From Mordavella massiliensis (GTDB lineage Bacteria > Bacillota > Clostridia > Lachnospirales > Lachnospiraceae), in contig NZ_JACJKS010000003.1 of the NCBI RefSeq assembly GCF_016901695.1, positions 62,001 through 126,000 on the forward strand: a stretch of 64,000 nucleotides of DNA. The letters run 5' to 3'. Shown piece by piece: positions 41,369-50,699 of the stretch (the first letter of the stretch is position 1; each line of letters begins with the position of its first letter). The position numbers were made by a program, and so were the translations under genes. The notes below the pieces were generated by a model. The model saw only the letters and a program-made list of their open reading frames with translations. It did not search any database and was not told the DNA's origin.

Positions 41369-42055
41369 ATGTCAGTTAAGATTGGAATCATCGAAGATGA
41401 CGCGGCCCTGCGGGAAGGCCTTGTCATGGCGTTTGAACTGGAGGGGTATGAAACCGCGTCTGCCGGGTCCTTCCGGGAGGGGCAAACGCTCCTTGAGACA
41501 GGAGGGCTGGACGCTGTCATACTGGACTGCAACCTGCCGGGCGGCAGCGGGTTTGATCTGGTAAGGATGCTGCGCGGGACATCGGACCTGCCGGTGCTTA
41601 TGCTGACGGCCCGCAGCTCCGAACTGGACGAGGTAAAAGGACTGGAACTGGGTGTGGATGATTTTATGAGCAAACCGTTCTCCCTGGCGGTGCTCCAGGC
41701 GCGGGTGCGGAAAATGCTGAAAAAGAGGGAGGAACCGCTCGTTTTGTCGTCCGGTGATATCACGGTGGATCTGCGGAAGGGGGAGGCAAGACGGGGAAAG
41801 GAGAAGCTGCTCTTAAGCGGTACGGAGCAAAAACTCCTTTCCTGCTTCCTTGCGCATCCGGGACAGATCCTCACAAAGGAGCAGCTTCTCGGGCACATCT
41901 GGGATACAGACGGGAACTATGTGGATGAGAATACGCTGGCAGTGGCGATCCGCCGCCTCCGGGTGAAGGTGGAGGAAGATCCCGGGAATCCGGAGAGGAT
42001 CCGGACCGTTCACGGCCGGGGATACCGCTGGCAGGAGAAAGGACGGGGCGTATGA
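41369..42055 (+). CDS. OmpR-family response regulator of the FtsX-exporter system
   Basis: A 228-residue regulator with receiver domain (IIEDDAALREG, phospho-Asp in VILDCNLPGGSG, MLTAR, SKPFS) and a winged-helix output (LSGTEQKLLSCFLAHPGQILTKEQLLGHIW...RRLRVKVEEDP). ATG 41369 has GGAG upstream. It overlaps the kinase start by 4 bp (ATGA). Two direct repeats upstream are probable binding sites. The adjacent ABC genes are the likely targets, in the pattern of antimicrobial-peptide detoxification systems. Confidence 0.9.
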   Translation: MSVKIGIIEDDAALREGLVMAFELEGYETASAGSFREGQTLLETGGLDAVILDCNLPGGSGFDLVRMLRGTSDLPVLMLTARSSELDEVKGLELGVDDFMSKPFSLAVLQARVRKMLKKREEPLVLSSGDITVDLRKGEARRGKEKLLLSGTEQKLLSCFLAHPGQILTKEQLLGHIWDTDGNYVDENTLAVAIRRLRVKVEEDPGNPERIRTVHGRGYRWQEKGRGV

Positions 42056-42966
42056 CAGCGATGATGAGCGTAGGCATCGTACTTCTGGCGGCAGCACTTT
42101 TTGGCCTTTTCTATTTCCGCAGACGGTACATGCGGCTGTATGAGGCAGTGCAGCAGTTCCAGAAGCAGATCCTGGAAGGACAGGCCGTCTGGCCGGGGCC
42201 GGACACAGAGGCGGCGGAGGATGTGATCCGGGATGCCTTCCTGCGGATCCAGAAGAAGTACGACCGGGAGGCAGAAAGCCTGCAAAGGGACCGGGAGGCG
42301 GTGCAGGGGCTGATCAGCGATCTGTCCCACCAGTTAAAGACGCCCCTTGCCAATATCCGGCTTTATCAGGATCTTCTTAAGAACCGGGAAATCTCACTTA
42401 AGCAGCGGGAGAAGCTGGAGCAGCGGCTGGAGGAGCAGACGGACAAGTTGGAATGGCTTCTGGAGGCCCTGTTCCGGATGGTGGATCTGGAGCGGGGGCA
42501 GGGAAATCTGGAGGCAGAGCCGGCAGATGCGGCTGAAACTGTAAAGCGAGCTCTCGCCCAGGTCAGGCCGAGAGCGGACGCAAAGCACATCCGGATCGGG
42601 CAGGAACCGTCTGACGGGCTGCTTCTTTTGCACGATCCGAAGTGGACGGAGGAGGTCTTCTTCAATCTTCTGGATAATGCGGTCAAGTACAGCCCGGAAG
42701 GGTCGGTGATCCGCATTTCCTATGACAAATTTGAGACATACGGGGCCGTGCATATCCGGGACGCGGCGCCGTGTGTCCCGCCGGAGGAATATCCCTGCAT
42801 TTTTCAGAAGTTCTACCGGGGCAAAAACGCCGGGGAGCAGGAGGGATGGGGCGTGGGCCTTTACCTTGCCAGGCTTATCCTGGAACAGGAGCAGGGCTAT
42901 GTGAAGGTGGATGCCGTTCCCGGGGGCGGGAATATATTCTCTGTGTTTCTGCCCGTCTCCTTTTAG
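42052..42966 (+). CDS. Short sensor histidine kinase of the FtsX-exporter system
   Basis: A 304-residue kinase with only one N-terminal helix (VGIVLLAAALFGLFYF, about residues 6-21) and no extracellular domain, then a coiled-coil, the phosphoacceptor His in ISDLSHQLKTPLANI and an ATPase domain (NLLDNAVKYSPEG, KFYRGKNAGEQEGWGVGLYLAR). The small membrane part resembles kinases that sense through their ABC exporter partner. Translation is coupled to the regulator gene (ATGA). Confidence 0.88.
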   Translation: MTAMMSVGIVLLAAALFGLFYFRRRYMRLYEAVQQFQKQILEGQAVWPGPDTEAAEDVIRDAFLRIQKKYDREAESLQRDREAVQGLISDLSHQLKTPLANIRLYQDLLKNREISLKQREKLEQRLEEQTDKLEWLLEALFRMVDLERGQGNLEAEPADAAETVKRALAQVRPRADAKHIRIGQEPSDGLLLLHDPKWTEEVFFNLLDNAVKYSPEGSVIRISYDKFETYGAVHIRDAAPCVPPEEYPCIFQKFYRGKNAGEQEGWGVGLYLARLILEQEQGYVKVDAVPGGGNIFSVFLPVSF

Positions 42967-42988
42967 CAGAACCGTATCAGGTGAAACC

Positions 42989-43037
42989 GACACGAAGAGG
43001 GCCGGCTGTGAGAAAAGCAGCCGGCCCTCTTCGTGTC
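42989..43037. terminator. Long GC-rich hairpin after the kinase gene
   Basis: GACACGAAGAGGGCCGGCTG (42989-43008) pairs without mismatch to the sequence at 43018-43037, a 20-bp stem with a 9-base loop. No T-run follows, so it may slow or block transcripts rather than end them fully. Confidence 0.6.
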
Positions 43038-43125
43038 CGTAAGTCTGCCGCAAAAGGGAAAGGCCGGATATATGACAGAATTGTAAGGATTTACCGCCCG
43101 GATTGTCATGAGCCTGTCAGAAGAG

Positions 43126-43136
43126 TATGGTACAAT
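43126..43136 (+). promoter_or_regulatory. Promoter of the FtsX-exporter operon
   Basis: TATGGT (43126-43131), 17 bp after TTGTCA (43103-43108), overlaps an extended -10 TGGTACAAT. It lies 34 bp before ATG 43170. Confidence 0.5.
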
Positions 43137-43169
43137 CACAGTATCAGGAACAACAAAGGAGGATTGCAT

Positions 43170-43835
43170 ATGGAGGCTGTCCGTGTACAGGAACTGCGGA
43201 AAAGTTACAGAGCCGGATCCGGGAGCGCCCCGGTCCTGCTCGATGTGACGTTCTCCCTGGAAGAGGGAAGTTTTACGGCTCTTGCCGGCATCTCCGGTTC
43301 CGGAAAGACGACCCTTCTTCATCTGCTGGCCGGCCTGCAGGAACCGGACAGCGGCAGGATGCTCCTCCTGGGCCGGGACATGGGCGGTATGAATGAAAAG
43401 GAGCGCATCCTGTTCCGCCGGAGACATGTCAGTCTGGTGCTCCAGGAAGCAGCGCTTCTTCCGAGTCTGACAGTGGAGGAGAATCTGGTGCTTCCCGTGA
43501 TCATGGATACGGGAAAACTGGTGGACAGGGAAAAACTGGAAGCGATACGCAGGGACCTTGCTCTTGGAGGGGTATGGAACCGGTATCCGGCGCAGCTTTC
43601 CGGCGGAGAGCGCCAGCGGGCTGTATTTGGCAGGGCTCTCTTTTCAGATGCGGAGATCATCCTGGCGGACGAGCCCTGTGCCCGGCTGGACCGGCGGCAG
43701 TCCCTGGAGACGATGGGGTTATTGAAGCGGTGCGCCGGCCTTTGGGGGCGCACGGTGCTGATGGCAACACATGATCTGGATCTGGCACAGATCTGCGACC
43801 GGATCCTCACACTCCGGGAAGGCAAGATCAGGTAA
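43170..43835 (+). CDS. ABC exporter ATPase 1 (LolD/MacB-type)
   Basis: A 221-residue ATPase with Walker A ISGSGKTTLL, signature LSGGERQRAVFGRAL, Walker B IILADEPCARLD and the H-loop ATHD. It belongs to the LolD/BceA/MacB group that couples to FtsX permeases. ATG 43170 has AAAGGAGG upstream. The gene lies 14 bp before the FtsX-type permease; a second ATPase follows the permease, so the two may make a heterodimer or alternate. Confidence 0.88.
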   Translation: MEAVRVQELRKSYRAGSGSAPVLLDVTFSLEEGSFTALAGISGSGKTTLLHLLAGLQEPDSGRMLLLGRDMGGMNEKERILFRRRHVSLVLQEAALLPSLTVEENLVLPVIMDTGKLVDREKLEAIRRDLALGGVWNRYPAQLSGGERQRAVFGRALFSDAEIILADEPCARLDRRQSLETMGLLKRCAGLWGRTVLMATHDLDLAQICDRILTLREGKIR

Positions 43836-43849
43836 AGGAGGGAAATGGC

Positions 43850-46297
43850 ATGGCAGTTTTTTGGAAGCTGATCCAAAAAGAGATCCGGCAGAAACCGGCC
43901 CGGTTCGCAGTGCTGGTGCTGGGGATGACGGCGGCGGTCTTTCTCATCACGGTGATGACCATCTTCTCCACCTCCTGCCTGCAGGCCATGATCCGGCAGG
44001 AGATCGAGGAAAACGGGCCTTATGAGGCGGTGTTCCACAACCTGACAGGGGAGCAGGCGCAAAGGCTGGAGGAAAACGGGCGGATCCGTAAGATGTGGAG
44101 GCTTGCAGAATGTCCCCGGGATTTTGGAAACGCAGGCGATGGGAAAGAAGGAGAGGACCTGCAGGGGCGGGTGTGCTGCGGGGTGACTTACCGCCACCGG
44201 ACCCACGGAATTTTTAAAGAAGTAAATGAACTGGGGGCGGAGATCGACATGGATCCGCTTCCGGAGGAAGAGCGGGAGATCGTGTTCTCCCGGAGAAACC
44301 TTACGGTCATTTCCAGTTATGATATTACCTTCAACAATAAGCTGCTGGCCTATTACGGGCTCAATGCCTCTGAGGTGAAGGCGGGATCCGCCTGGGCGAT
44401 TGGGATGATCGATTTTGTGATCACCATTTTCGCGGCGGTGATCCTCTATTACGTGGTGATCTCCGGCATGGAGGAGAAGCTTAAGACAGTGGGGCTTCTG
44501 GACGGGATCGGGATCTCGGACGGGCAGAAGCGCCTCTATATCTACGGGGAGAATCTGCTGGCCGGGGCGCTGGCGGTTCCCCTGGGGATGGGCCTTGGAC
44601 TGCTGGCGCTTTTTCTCTCCTGCCGGGAGTTAAATGAGCGGTTCCTGCCTTCTTATGACCTGGAGCTTGCCGTCAGCCCGCTGTGGCTGGGGGCGGTTCT
44701 GGCAGGAAGCGGGGCGGTGATCCTCTGCTCCGCCTCCGGCCTCTACGCCAGGGCGAGGAAGGAGCGGATCCTGGATCTTGTCAGCGGTTATGACCGGGAG
44801 GAGGAAGTGAACCGGACCACGGTGCTTTTGCGGGCGAAACGGCATTTCTTCAAGGCGGAGACTCTGCTGGCGGCCAAGAATGTGATCCTGAACCACAGAA
44901 ATTACGGGGTGTCCTGTGCTTTGCTGGTGATTTCCCTGTGCGTGTTCCTGAACGGGATGATGTACGTCCGGGGGCTGGCGGCACCCTATGAGGAGGGGCA
45001 GGATTATCCCAGGGTCTCCCTGTGGGCGAAGGCGGAGACGGGCGGCGCCGGTACAGACGGCGGGGCTGCAAAGGGAGAGACTCTGGAAGAACTGGCTGGG
45101 AGGATTGAAGACCTGGAGGGAGTGGCCCAGGTGTCCGTGGTGAAAGAGGCGGAGGACTACAATGCAACAGAGGGATTGTCTTTTGCAGAGATCAAAGCCT
45201 ATCTGGAGGAACTTCATGTCTGGCGGAATGTGGATCTCTATGAGTCGGATCGGTTTGACGCCCGGGAGAAGGAACTGAACGCGCAGATGGCCCTTCACTA
45301 TCTGGTGCGGATCGTGGGGGTGGATGAAGCCACCTTCCGGCGGTATCTCAGGTATGGGGAGGAACAGGGGAAGCTGGCCCGGTCCGGGGCGAGGGCAGAA
45401 GACCTGGGGATCCTGGTGGGAGCGGAGAGAGCTCCCTATGAGGAGAACACATTTCCGCTGATGATCCAGGGGGAATTAAAGCAACTTCCGCTGGCCCTCA
45501 TTCTCCTGCCCGGCGAGCATGAGGAAATGCTGCGCTCAGAGTATCTTAAGACGGCGGCGCAGGCAGGAGACACCTTGGATTTTTACTATACGGAGGGGGA
45601 CAGTATCCTCTATGTGCCCATGGACACCTTTGACCGGCTGTTTGGGGCGGAGCAGAAGCAAACGGTCTGCCTGGAGATCGCCCTTGACCGGGATGTGACG
45701 AAAACCGGGGAGGTCCGGCGGGCGGATCTAAATGAAGTGGTATATCCCGGGAATGCCCCCAGGCGGGCAGGAGAGGAAGGGAAGATCCGGGAGGAGATCG
45801 AGGCGCTGGCGCAGGAGATGGGACTTGGCGGACTGGAAGTTGTAAGCTTTGCGGAGGAATACCAGCAGTCCTTCTTCGTAGGCGGCAAAGGCCTTCATCT
45901 TATGCTGGTGGCGGCCCTGGTGAGCGCCTGCTCTCTGGCGGCGTTTCTGGTGGTGCTGCAAAAAGACGCAGCTTCTCTCCGGAGACGGCGCAGGGAATTT
46001 GCCCTTCTGCAGACCATTGGCATGACCAGGAGAAGAGTTTTGAAAATGCTGATCCTGGAGCATTTCTTATATGCCCTGGCAGGGCTTGGGTTTGGGATCC
46101 CGGTCAGCCTGTTCATCCTGACCGGCTTATACAGCGATGGGGGCGCGCCCCAGATGACGTCATCTATGGATGTGCCCTGGGACCTGGTGGCAGGCCAGGC
46201 GGTGATGACGGCGTGCGTAGTGATCCTGCCTCTTCTCTTCCTGCTGCGGGAGATGAAGAACCTGGATCTGGTGGAGACCATACGGAGGGAGGAATAG
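43850..46297 (+). CDS. FtsX-family ABC permease with large extracellular domain
   Basis: An 815-residue permease with about eight helices. It has the MacB-like extracellular domain after helix 1, an FtsX block around residues 184-290 (YYVVISGMEEKLKTVGLLDGIGISDGQKRLYIYGENLLAGAL), a second large extracellular region (about 360-690), and a C-terminal FtsX block (RRREFALLQTIGMTRRRVLKMLILEHFLYAL). Members of this class export or extract peptides from the membrane, for example bacitracin-type antibiotics. The neighbour two-component system suggests a resistance or envelope-stress function. Confidence 0.85.
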   Translation: MAVFWKLIQKEIRQKPARFAVLVLGMTAAVFLITVMTIFSTSCLQAMIRQEIEENGPYEAVFHNLTGEQAQRLEENGRIRKMWRLAECPRDFGNAGDGKEGEDLQGRVCCGVTYRHRTHGIFKEVNELGAEIDMDPLPEEEREIVFSRRNLTVISSYDITFNNKLLAYYGLNASEVKAGSAWAIGMIDFVITIFAAVILYYVVISGMEEKLKTVGLLDGIGISDGQKRLYIYGENLLAGALAVPLGMGLGLLALFLSCRELNERFLPSYDLELAVSPLWLGAVLAGSGAVILCSASGLYARARKERILDLVSGYDREEEVNRTTVLLRAKRHFFKAETLLAAKNVILNHRNYGVSCALLVISLCVFLNGMMYVRGLAAPYEEGQDYPRVSLWAKAETGGAGTDGGAAKGETLEELAGRIEDLEGVAQVSVVKEAEDYNATEGLSFAEIKAYLEELHVWRNVDLYESDRFDAREKELNAQMALHYLVRIVGVDEATFRRYLRYGEEQGKLARSGARAEDLGILVGAERAPYEENTFPLMIQGELKQLPLALILLPGEHEEMLRSEYLKTAAQAGDTLDFYYTEGDSILYVPMDTFDRLFGAEQKQTVCLEIALDRDVTKTGEVRRADLNEVVYPGNAPRRAGEEGKIREEIEALAQEMGLGGLEVVSFAEEYQQSFFVGGKGLHLMLVAALVSACSLAAFLVVLQKDAASLRRRRREFALLQTIGMTRRRVLKMLILEHFLYALAGLGFGIPVSLFILTGLYSDGGAPQMTSSMDVPWDLVAGQAVMTACVVILPLLFLLREMKNLDLVETIRREE

Positions 46298-47050
46298 ATG
46301 ATGACAGAACCAGTGAGAAAGAAAATGGCAAAGTCGGGAAAGAGCGGTCTGGAACAGGAAGGGCTGCGGGCGCAGAAGATCTGTAAGACATACGGGACCC
46401 GGGAGAATCCGGTCTACGCTTTGAAGGAGACCAGCTTCCAGATCCCAAAAGGCCAGTTCGCGGCCATCCTTGGACCCTCCGGGTGCGGGAAATCCACCCT
46501 GCTCCACGTGCTGGGCGGCATAGAGGAGCCGGACGGAGGAAGCGTGTGGATCAAAGGGAAGGATCTGTACCAGATGGAGCGGAGCAAACGGGCGGTCTTT
46601 CGCAGGCGCAGCATCGGGATGGTGTACCAGTCCATTTTCCTCCTTCCCGCGCTGAACATTGAGGAAAATGTCATCCTGCCCCTGCTTCTGGACGGGCGCA
46701 GAGCAAAGGAGAAACAGTTGCTGGGGCTATTGCGGGAGACCGGACTGGAAGCAAAACGGGAAGCCCTTCCCAGCCAGCTCTCCGGCGGGCAGCAGCAGCG
46801 GGCCGCTATTGCCAGGGCGCTCGTCATGTCCCCTTCGGTCCTGCTGGCCGACGAGCCCACCGGGAACCTGGATAAGGCCAACCGGAACGGGGTGATGGAA
46901 CTCTTCCGGCGGCTGAATGATATTTACCAGGTGACCATCCTGATGGTGACCCACGATGAAGAGCTGGCAAGGCAGTGCGACCGTATCTTATATATGGAGG
47001 ACGGGCGGATCATACGGGATACGATCCTGCCCGCGTCTCTTACGCCGTAG
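46298..47050 (+). CDS. ABC exporter ATPase 2 (LolD/MacB-type)
   Basis: A 250-residue ATPase with Walker [12 protein letters not shown], signature [16 protein letters not shown], Walker [13 protein letters not shown] and the H-loop VTHD. It differs from ATPase 1 in having a 25-residue basic N-terminal extension and the canonical DEPTGNLD. It starts immediately after the permease stop and its own stop is 10 bp from the converging ABC exporter gene; no terminator is visible in that gap. Confidence 0.9.
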   Translation: MMTEPVRKKMAKSGKSGLEQEGLRAQKICKTYGTRENPVYALKETSFQIPKGQFAAILGPSGCGKSTLLHVLGGIEEPDGGSVWIKGKDLYQMERSKRAVFRRRSIGMVYQSIFLLPALNIEENVILPLLLDGRRAKEKQLLGLLRETGLEAKREALPSQLSGGQQQRAAIARALVMSPSVLLADEPTGNLDKANRNGVMELFRRLNDIYQVTILMVTHDEELARQCDRILYMEDGRIIRDTILPASLTP

Positions 47051-47059
47051 CCGTACCTG

Positions 47060-48805
47060 CTATTTCAGCCTCCACCCGGCGCTCTGTCTCTGCAGCTCCA
47101 CCATATGGCGGAAGAGGCCGTTTTGTTTCATCAGTTCCGAAGGAGTCCCCTGCTCTGTCACCCTGCCCTCAGAGAGGACAACGATCTTGTCCGCCGCTTC
47201 CACGGTGCGCATCCGGTGGGCGATGACCAGAACCGTCTTGCCTGCGAGGAGGCGGGAGAGGGCTTCCTGAACAGCGCTCTCATTTTCCACGTCCAGGCTG
47301 GCTGTTGCCTCATCCAGAAGGATGACCGGCGCATCTTTCAGAAGCGCGCGGGCGATGGAGATCCGCTGGCGCTCGCCGCCGGAGAGGGTGGAGCCGTTCT
47401 CGCCGATCATGGTCTGATAGCCCCGGGGCAGTTCCCGGATAAATTCATCACACCGGGCGGCTCTGGCGGCTGCGATCACTTCCTCGTCCGAAGCGTTCCG
47501 GCGTCCAAGGCGGATATTTTCCATCACCGTATCCCGGAACAGCACCACATCCTGGAATACCATGGAATAGGAGCGAAGAAGCGTTTCCGGATCCACCGTG
47601 GATACATCTGTTCCGCCTAAGAGAACCTTCCCGCCGGTAACGTCCCAGAACCGGGCGGCCAATTTGCAGGCAGTGGATTTCCCACCGCCGGAGGGGCCGA
47701 TCAGGGCGGTCACTTCGCCCTGCTTTGCAGTGAAGCTCACATCCTCAAGTACGCCGTCCCCCTCCCGGTAGGCGAAGGAGACATGGTCAAAGGTGATGTC
47801 ATAGTTCTTCGGTGTAAATTCAACTGTCCCCTCCTGCACCGGCTGTTCCAGAATGGAGCGCATCCGCTCGATCTGCAGTTTGGCGTTGAAGGTGGCGGCG
47901 ATATTCTGGAGCACAAGCCCCAGCGGGTCGTACAGCCTGGCGGCGGCAAAGAGGAACCCGAGGAAATAGAGGAAAGAAAGTTTTCCGGCCGCCAGAAGAG
48001 CTCCGCCGGTCAGGATGGTGGTTGCCAGACCCAGCCGGAGAAACGCCTGGGCGGAGCAGACGAACACGCCGGTTGCCAGCTCCGAGTGGATGGAGCCTTT
48101 CTCCATGGCTGCAAGTTTCTTCTCCAGTTTTTCCATGTACGCGTCCTGCCGGCTGCATGCCTTGATATCCCGGATGGTTTCCAGTCCTTCCTGGATACAG
48201 TCGGCGACCGCCCGTTTATTTAAAATATTCTTTGTGCCGAAGGAGTCCTGGATCTTCCTGCTCCCTGCCGTCAGAAGGACCGCAGCAGGCACGACCCATA
48301 AGATGGCCAGCGCCATCCGCCAGTCGCAAACGAACATGGCGACGCCGATCACCAGCGTGGAGAAGACGGACGCAAACAGCTGCGGCACATAGTGGGAGAA
48401 CATCTGGTCCAGACTGGAGCAGTCTGCGATCATGGTGGAGGTCAGGTCGCTTAAGTCCCGGTTTCCGAAAAAGCTTAAGGGAAGCCGCCGCAGGGTTTCC
48501 GCCAGGCTCACCCGCCGGCTGGCGCTCTCTTTATAAGTGGCCAGATACAGGGAAGCATACTGGAACCAGTGGAGGACAAACAAAAGGACCAGGACCGCCA
48601 GGGCAAAGCCTGTGTAGATCCAGAAGCCCTCCATGGGACTGCCGCCAGTTTCCATGGCATCCAAAAGGTGCTGTGCCGTAAACAGGACGGCTCCCACCGG
48701 AAGCATCAGACTTAAGTTGCACACAAAACACCAGATAACGGCTTTTACAAGATCTTTTGCTCCTTTCTCACTGAGCGCGAATACGTGCTGTAATTTCTTT
48801 GTCAT
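47060..48805 (-). CDS. ABC exporter, fused membrane-ATPase half-transporter B
   Basis: A 581-residue half-transporter. The six-helix ABC-B type domain (about 1-330) and the ATPase (Walker A GPSGGGKSTACK, LSGGERQRISIARAL, VILLDEATASLD, H-loop AHR) are complete. It forms a heterodimer with the preceding gene, whose stop it overlaps by ATGA (ATG 48805). Similar pairs import siderophores (IrtAB, YbtPQ) or export drugs/lipids; direction cannot be told from sequence. Regulated with the upstream tetR gene. Confidence 0.88.
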   Translation of the reverse strand: MTKKLQHVFALSEKGAKDLVKAVIWCFVCNLSLMLPVGAVLFTAQHLLDAMETGGSPMEGFWIYTGFALAVLVLLFVLHWFQYASLYLATYKESASRRVSLAETLRRLPLSFFGNRDLSDLTSTMIADCSSLDQMFSHYVPQLFASVFSTLVIGVAMFVCDWRMALAILWVVPAAVLLTAGSRKIQDSFGTKNILNKRAVADCIQEGLETIRDIKACSRQDAYMEKLEKKLAAMEKGSIHSELATGVFVCSAQAFLRLGLATTILTGGALLAAGKLSFLYFLGFLFAAARLYDPLGLVLQNIAATFNAKLQIERMRSILEQPVQEGTVEFTPKNYDITFDHVSFAYREGDGVLEDVSFTAKQGEVTALIGPSGGGKSTACKLAARFWDVTGGKVLLGGTDVSTVDPETLLRSYSMVFQDVVLFRDTVMENIRLGRRNASDEEVIAAARAARCDEFIRELPRGYQTMIGENGSTLSGGERQRISIARALLKDAPVILLDEATASLDVENESAVQEALSRLLAGKTVLVIAHRMRTVEAADKIVVLSEGRVTEQGTPSELMKQNGLFRHMVELQRQSAGWRLK

Positions 48806-50610
48806 ACGGTCTTTTCCCCCTTTCCGCTTTTCGGATCTGTTCGCCCGACTTTCCACCGGGCGCTTTGCTGATAGTCTTCCCACATAGCGGCGTACACGCC
48901 GTGCTGTTCGAGCAGGCTCTCGTGGCTGCCCTGTTCTGCGATCTTCCCGCCGCTTAAGACAATGATGTGATCTGCATCCTGCACGGTGGACAGCCGGTGG
49001 GCGATCATCAATACGGTTTTATTCCGGATCAGCGCTTCAAACGCCTTCTGGATCTGGTGCTTATTTTCCGGGTCGGCAAAAGCGGTGGCCTCGTCCAGCA
49101 CCACGATGGGCGCGTCTTTTAAAATGGCGCGGGCAAGAGCGATCCGCTGCTGTTCGCCGCCGGAGAGGTACACGCCCCTGGCGCCCGCCACAGTATCCAG
49201 ACCCTGGGGAAGTTTATCCAGAATGTCATCGCACTGGGCAGCGTGTGCGGCGGACAGGACCTCCTCTCTGGAAGCGTCCGGCCGGGCTGCCCGGATATTT
49301 TCCAGAAGGCTCTCCTTAAACAGCCGGGTATCCTGAAACACAAAGGCTGTCTGTTTCATCAGGTCTTCCGTATCCATTTCTTTGACATTGACGCCCCCGA
49401 TGGAGACGGCGCCGCTGTCTGCATCCCAGAAGCGGGGGATCAGGCTTGCTGCTGTCGTCTTGCCGCCCCCGGAGGGCCCTACCAGCGCCGTCACCTGACC
49501 GGGCCGGACAGCAAACGATACGTCGGAAAGAGCCGGGCGGTCCGCGCCGGGGTAGGTAAAGGTCACATGGTCAAAGGATACAGCGGCGTCTGCCGGCTGT
49601 TTCTCTATGTCTGTGTTTTCCATCGGTTTCTGGCTCAGGATCTCATCCAGGCGTCCCACGGCTTCATCCGCCTCCATGACAGCCTCGCTCATGTACATGA
49701 TGCGGTTGATCATCTGGCCGCAGGCAGGAGCGAACAGGGCATAGAAGATAAAGTTGACAAGCACCGCGCGCACGTCCCCGCCGGAGGCCAGCAGCAGAGC
49801 CGCCGGGATCAGCAGGGCGAAAGCTCCGTTGATAAACGTCAGGAAACAGGTCTGGCCCACACGGCAGCTCATGGCGTACTGGCTGGCCAGGTCGCTGTAG
49901 TCCCTGATGGCTGCATAGAAAGCTTTGAAAGAGTACACAGTCTGCTGGAACATTTTTACCACGGGGATGCCCCGGACATATTCCACCGCCTCGCCGCTCA
50001 TGCGCTCGATCTCCTTCTGATAGCGGTGGAAAAAGCCGGCGTTCTTTCCGCCCATCATCAGGCACATGGACAGCAGTGCCAGCACCATGGTGAGCAGGCA
50101 CAGAAGCCCCATTTTCCAGTCAAAGAGGAACAGCATCAGGACGGCGGCAACAGGAGTGACGATCGTTCCCGCCAGGTCAGGCAGCTTGTGTGCCAGCAGA
50201 TCCTCCGTGAGACCGGCGTTGTCGTCGATCAGTTTCCTGAGCCGTCCGGACTGACTGCCTGTGAAGAATCCAAGCGGCAGCTTCAGCACGTGCGCCATGG
50301 CAGAGCGCCGGATATTCCGGGCCGTGCGGAAGGCCGCGATATGAGTGGACATGAGCGCCGCAAAATACAGAGCGATACTTATGACAGCGGTCCATACCGC
50401 CGTCCAGCCCCAGCGTGCAGAGCCGGATACTCCGGTGAGCGCTGGCCAGGTTTCCAGTACGTCCCTTGCCGCAAGCCATACGCACACATAGGGGATCAGC
50501 CCCAGTACTGCGGACAGGGCGGAGAGGACACAGCCCAGCAGGGTGAGATTTCTGTGCCCGCCCGCATAACCCAGGATGCGGGCAAGGCTGCTTTGCTTTT
50601 TCTGCTTCAA
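48802..50610 (-). CDS. ABC exporter, fused membrane-ATPase half-transporter A
   Basis: A 602-residue half-transporter with six helices (residues about 20-320) and an ATPase domain (GPSGGGKTTAAS, LSGGEQQRIALARAI, IVVLDEATAFADPE). In the ATPase the D-loop is FADPE, as in IrtA-like and YbtP-like proteins, where the usual SLD is replaced. The family resemblance to siderophore-type importers is therefore worth noting. Translation is coupled to the downstream partner. GGGAGG precedes the ATG. Confidence 0.85.
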   Translation of the reverse strand: MKQKKQSSLARILGYAGGHRNLTLLGCVLSALSAVLGLIPYVCVWLAARDVLETWPALTGVSGSARWGWTAVWTAVISIALYFAALMSTHIAAFRTARNIRRSAMAHVLKLPLGFFTGSQSGRLRKLIDDNAGLTEDLLAHKLPDLAGTIVTPVAAVLMLFLFDWKMGLLCLLTMVLALLSMCLMMGGKNAGFFHRYQKEIERMSGEAVEYVRGIPVVKMFQQTVYSFKAFYAAIRDYSDLASQYAMSCRVGQTCFLTFINGAFALLIPAALLLASGGDVRAVLVNFIFYALFAPACGQMINRIMYMSEAVMEADEAVGRLDEILSQKPMENTDIEKQPADAAVSFDHVTFTYPGADRPALSDVSFAVRPGQVTALVGPSGGGKTTAASLIPRFWDADSGAVSIGGVNVKEMDTEDLMKQTAFVFQDTRLFKESLLENIRAARPDASREEVLSAAHAAQCDDILDKLPQGLDTVAGARGVYLSGGEQQRIALARAILKDAPIVVLDEATAFADPENKHQIQKAFEALIRNKTVLMIAHRLSTVQDADHIIVLSGGKIAEQGSHESLLEQHGVYAAMWEDYQQSARWKVGRTDPKSGKGEKTV

Positions 50611-50672
50611 ATGATTACCTCCCTTTTGTTTAAAATATGTATCATGAAGTTAGAAATGACTAACCATCATGC

Positions 50673-50699
50673 AAAAAAGATGGGGGCTACGGCCCCATC
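50673..50699 (-). terminator. Terminator of the TetR gene
   Basis: GATGGGG on the minus strand (50699-50693) pairs with CCCCATC (50685-50679), followed by TTTTTT (50678-50673). It lies between the regulator and its target ABC operon, so the operon probably has its own promoter in 50611-50670. Confidence 0.7.

Noticed and set aside
50649-50664. GTTAG-N6-CTAAC as the same operator as the palindrome at 54107-54122
   Set aside because: The half-sites are in the reverse order (CTAAC...GTTAG at 54107), so it is not the same site; the match is likely chance.
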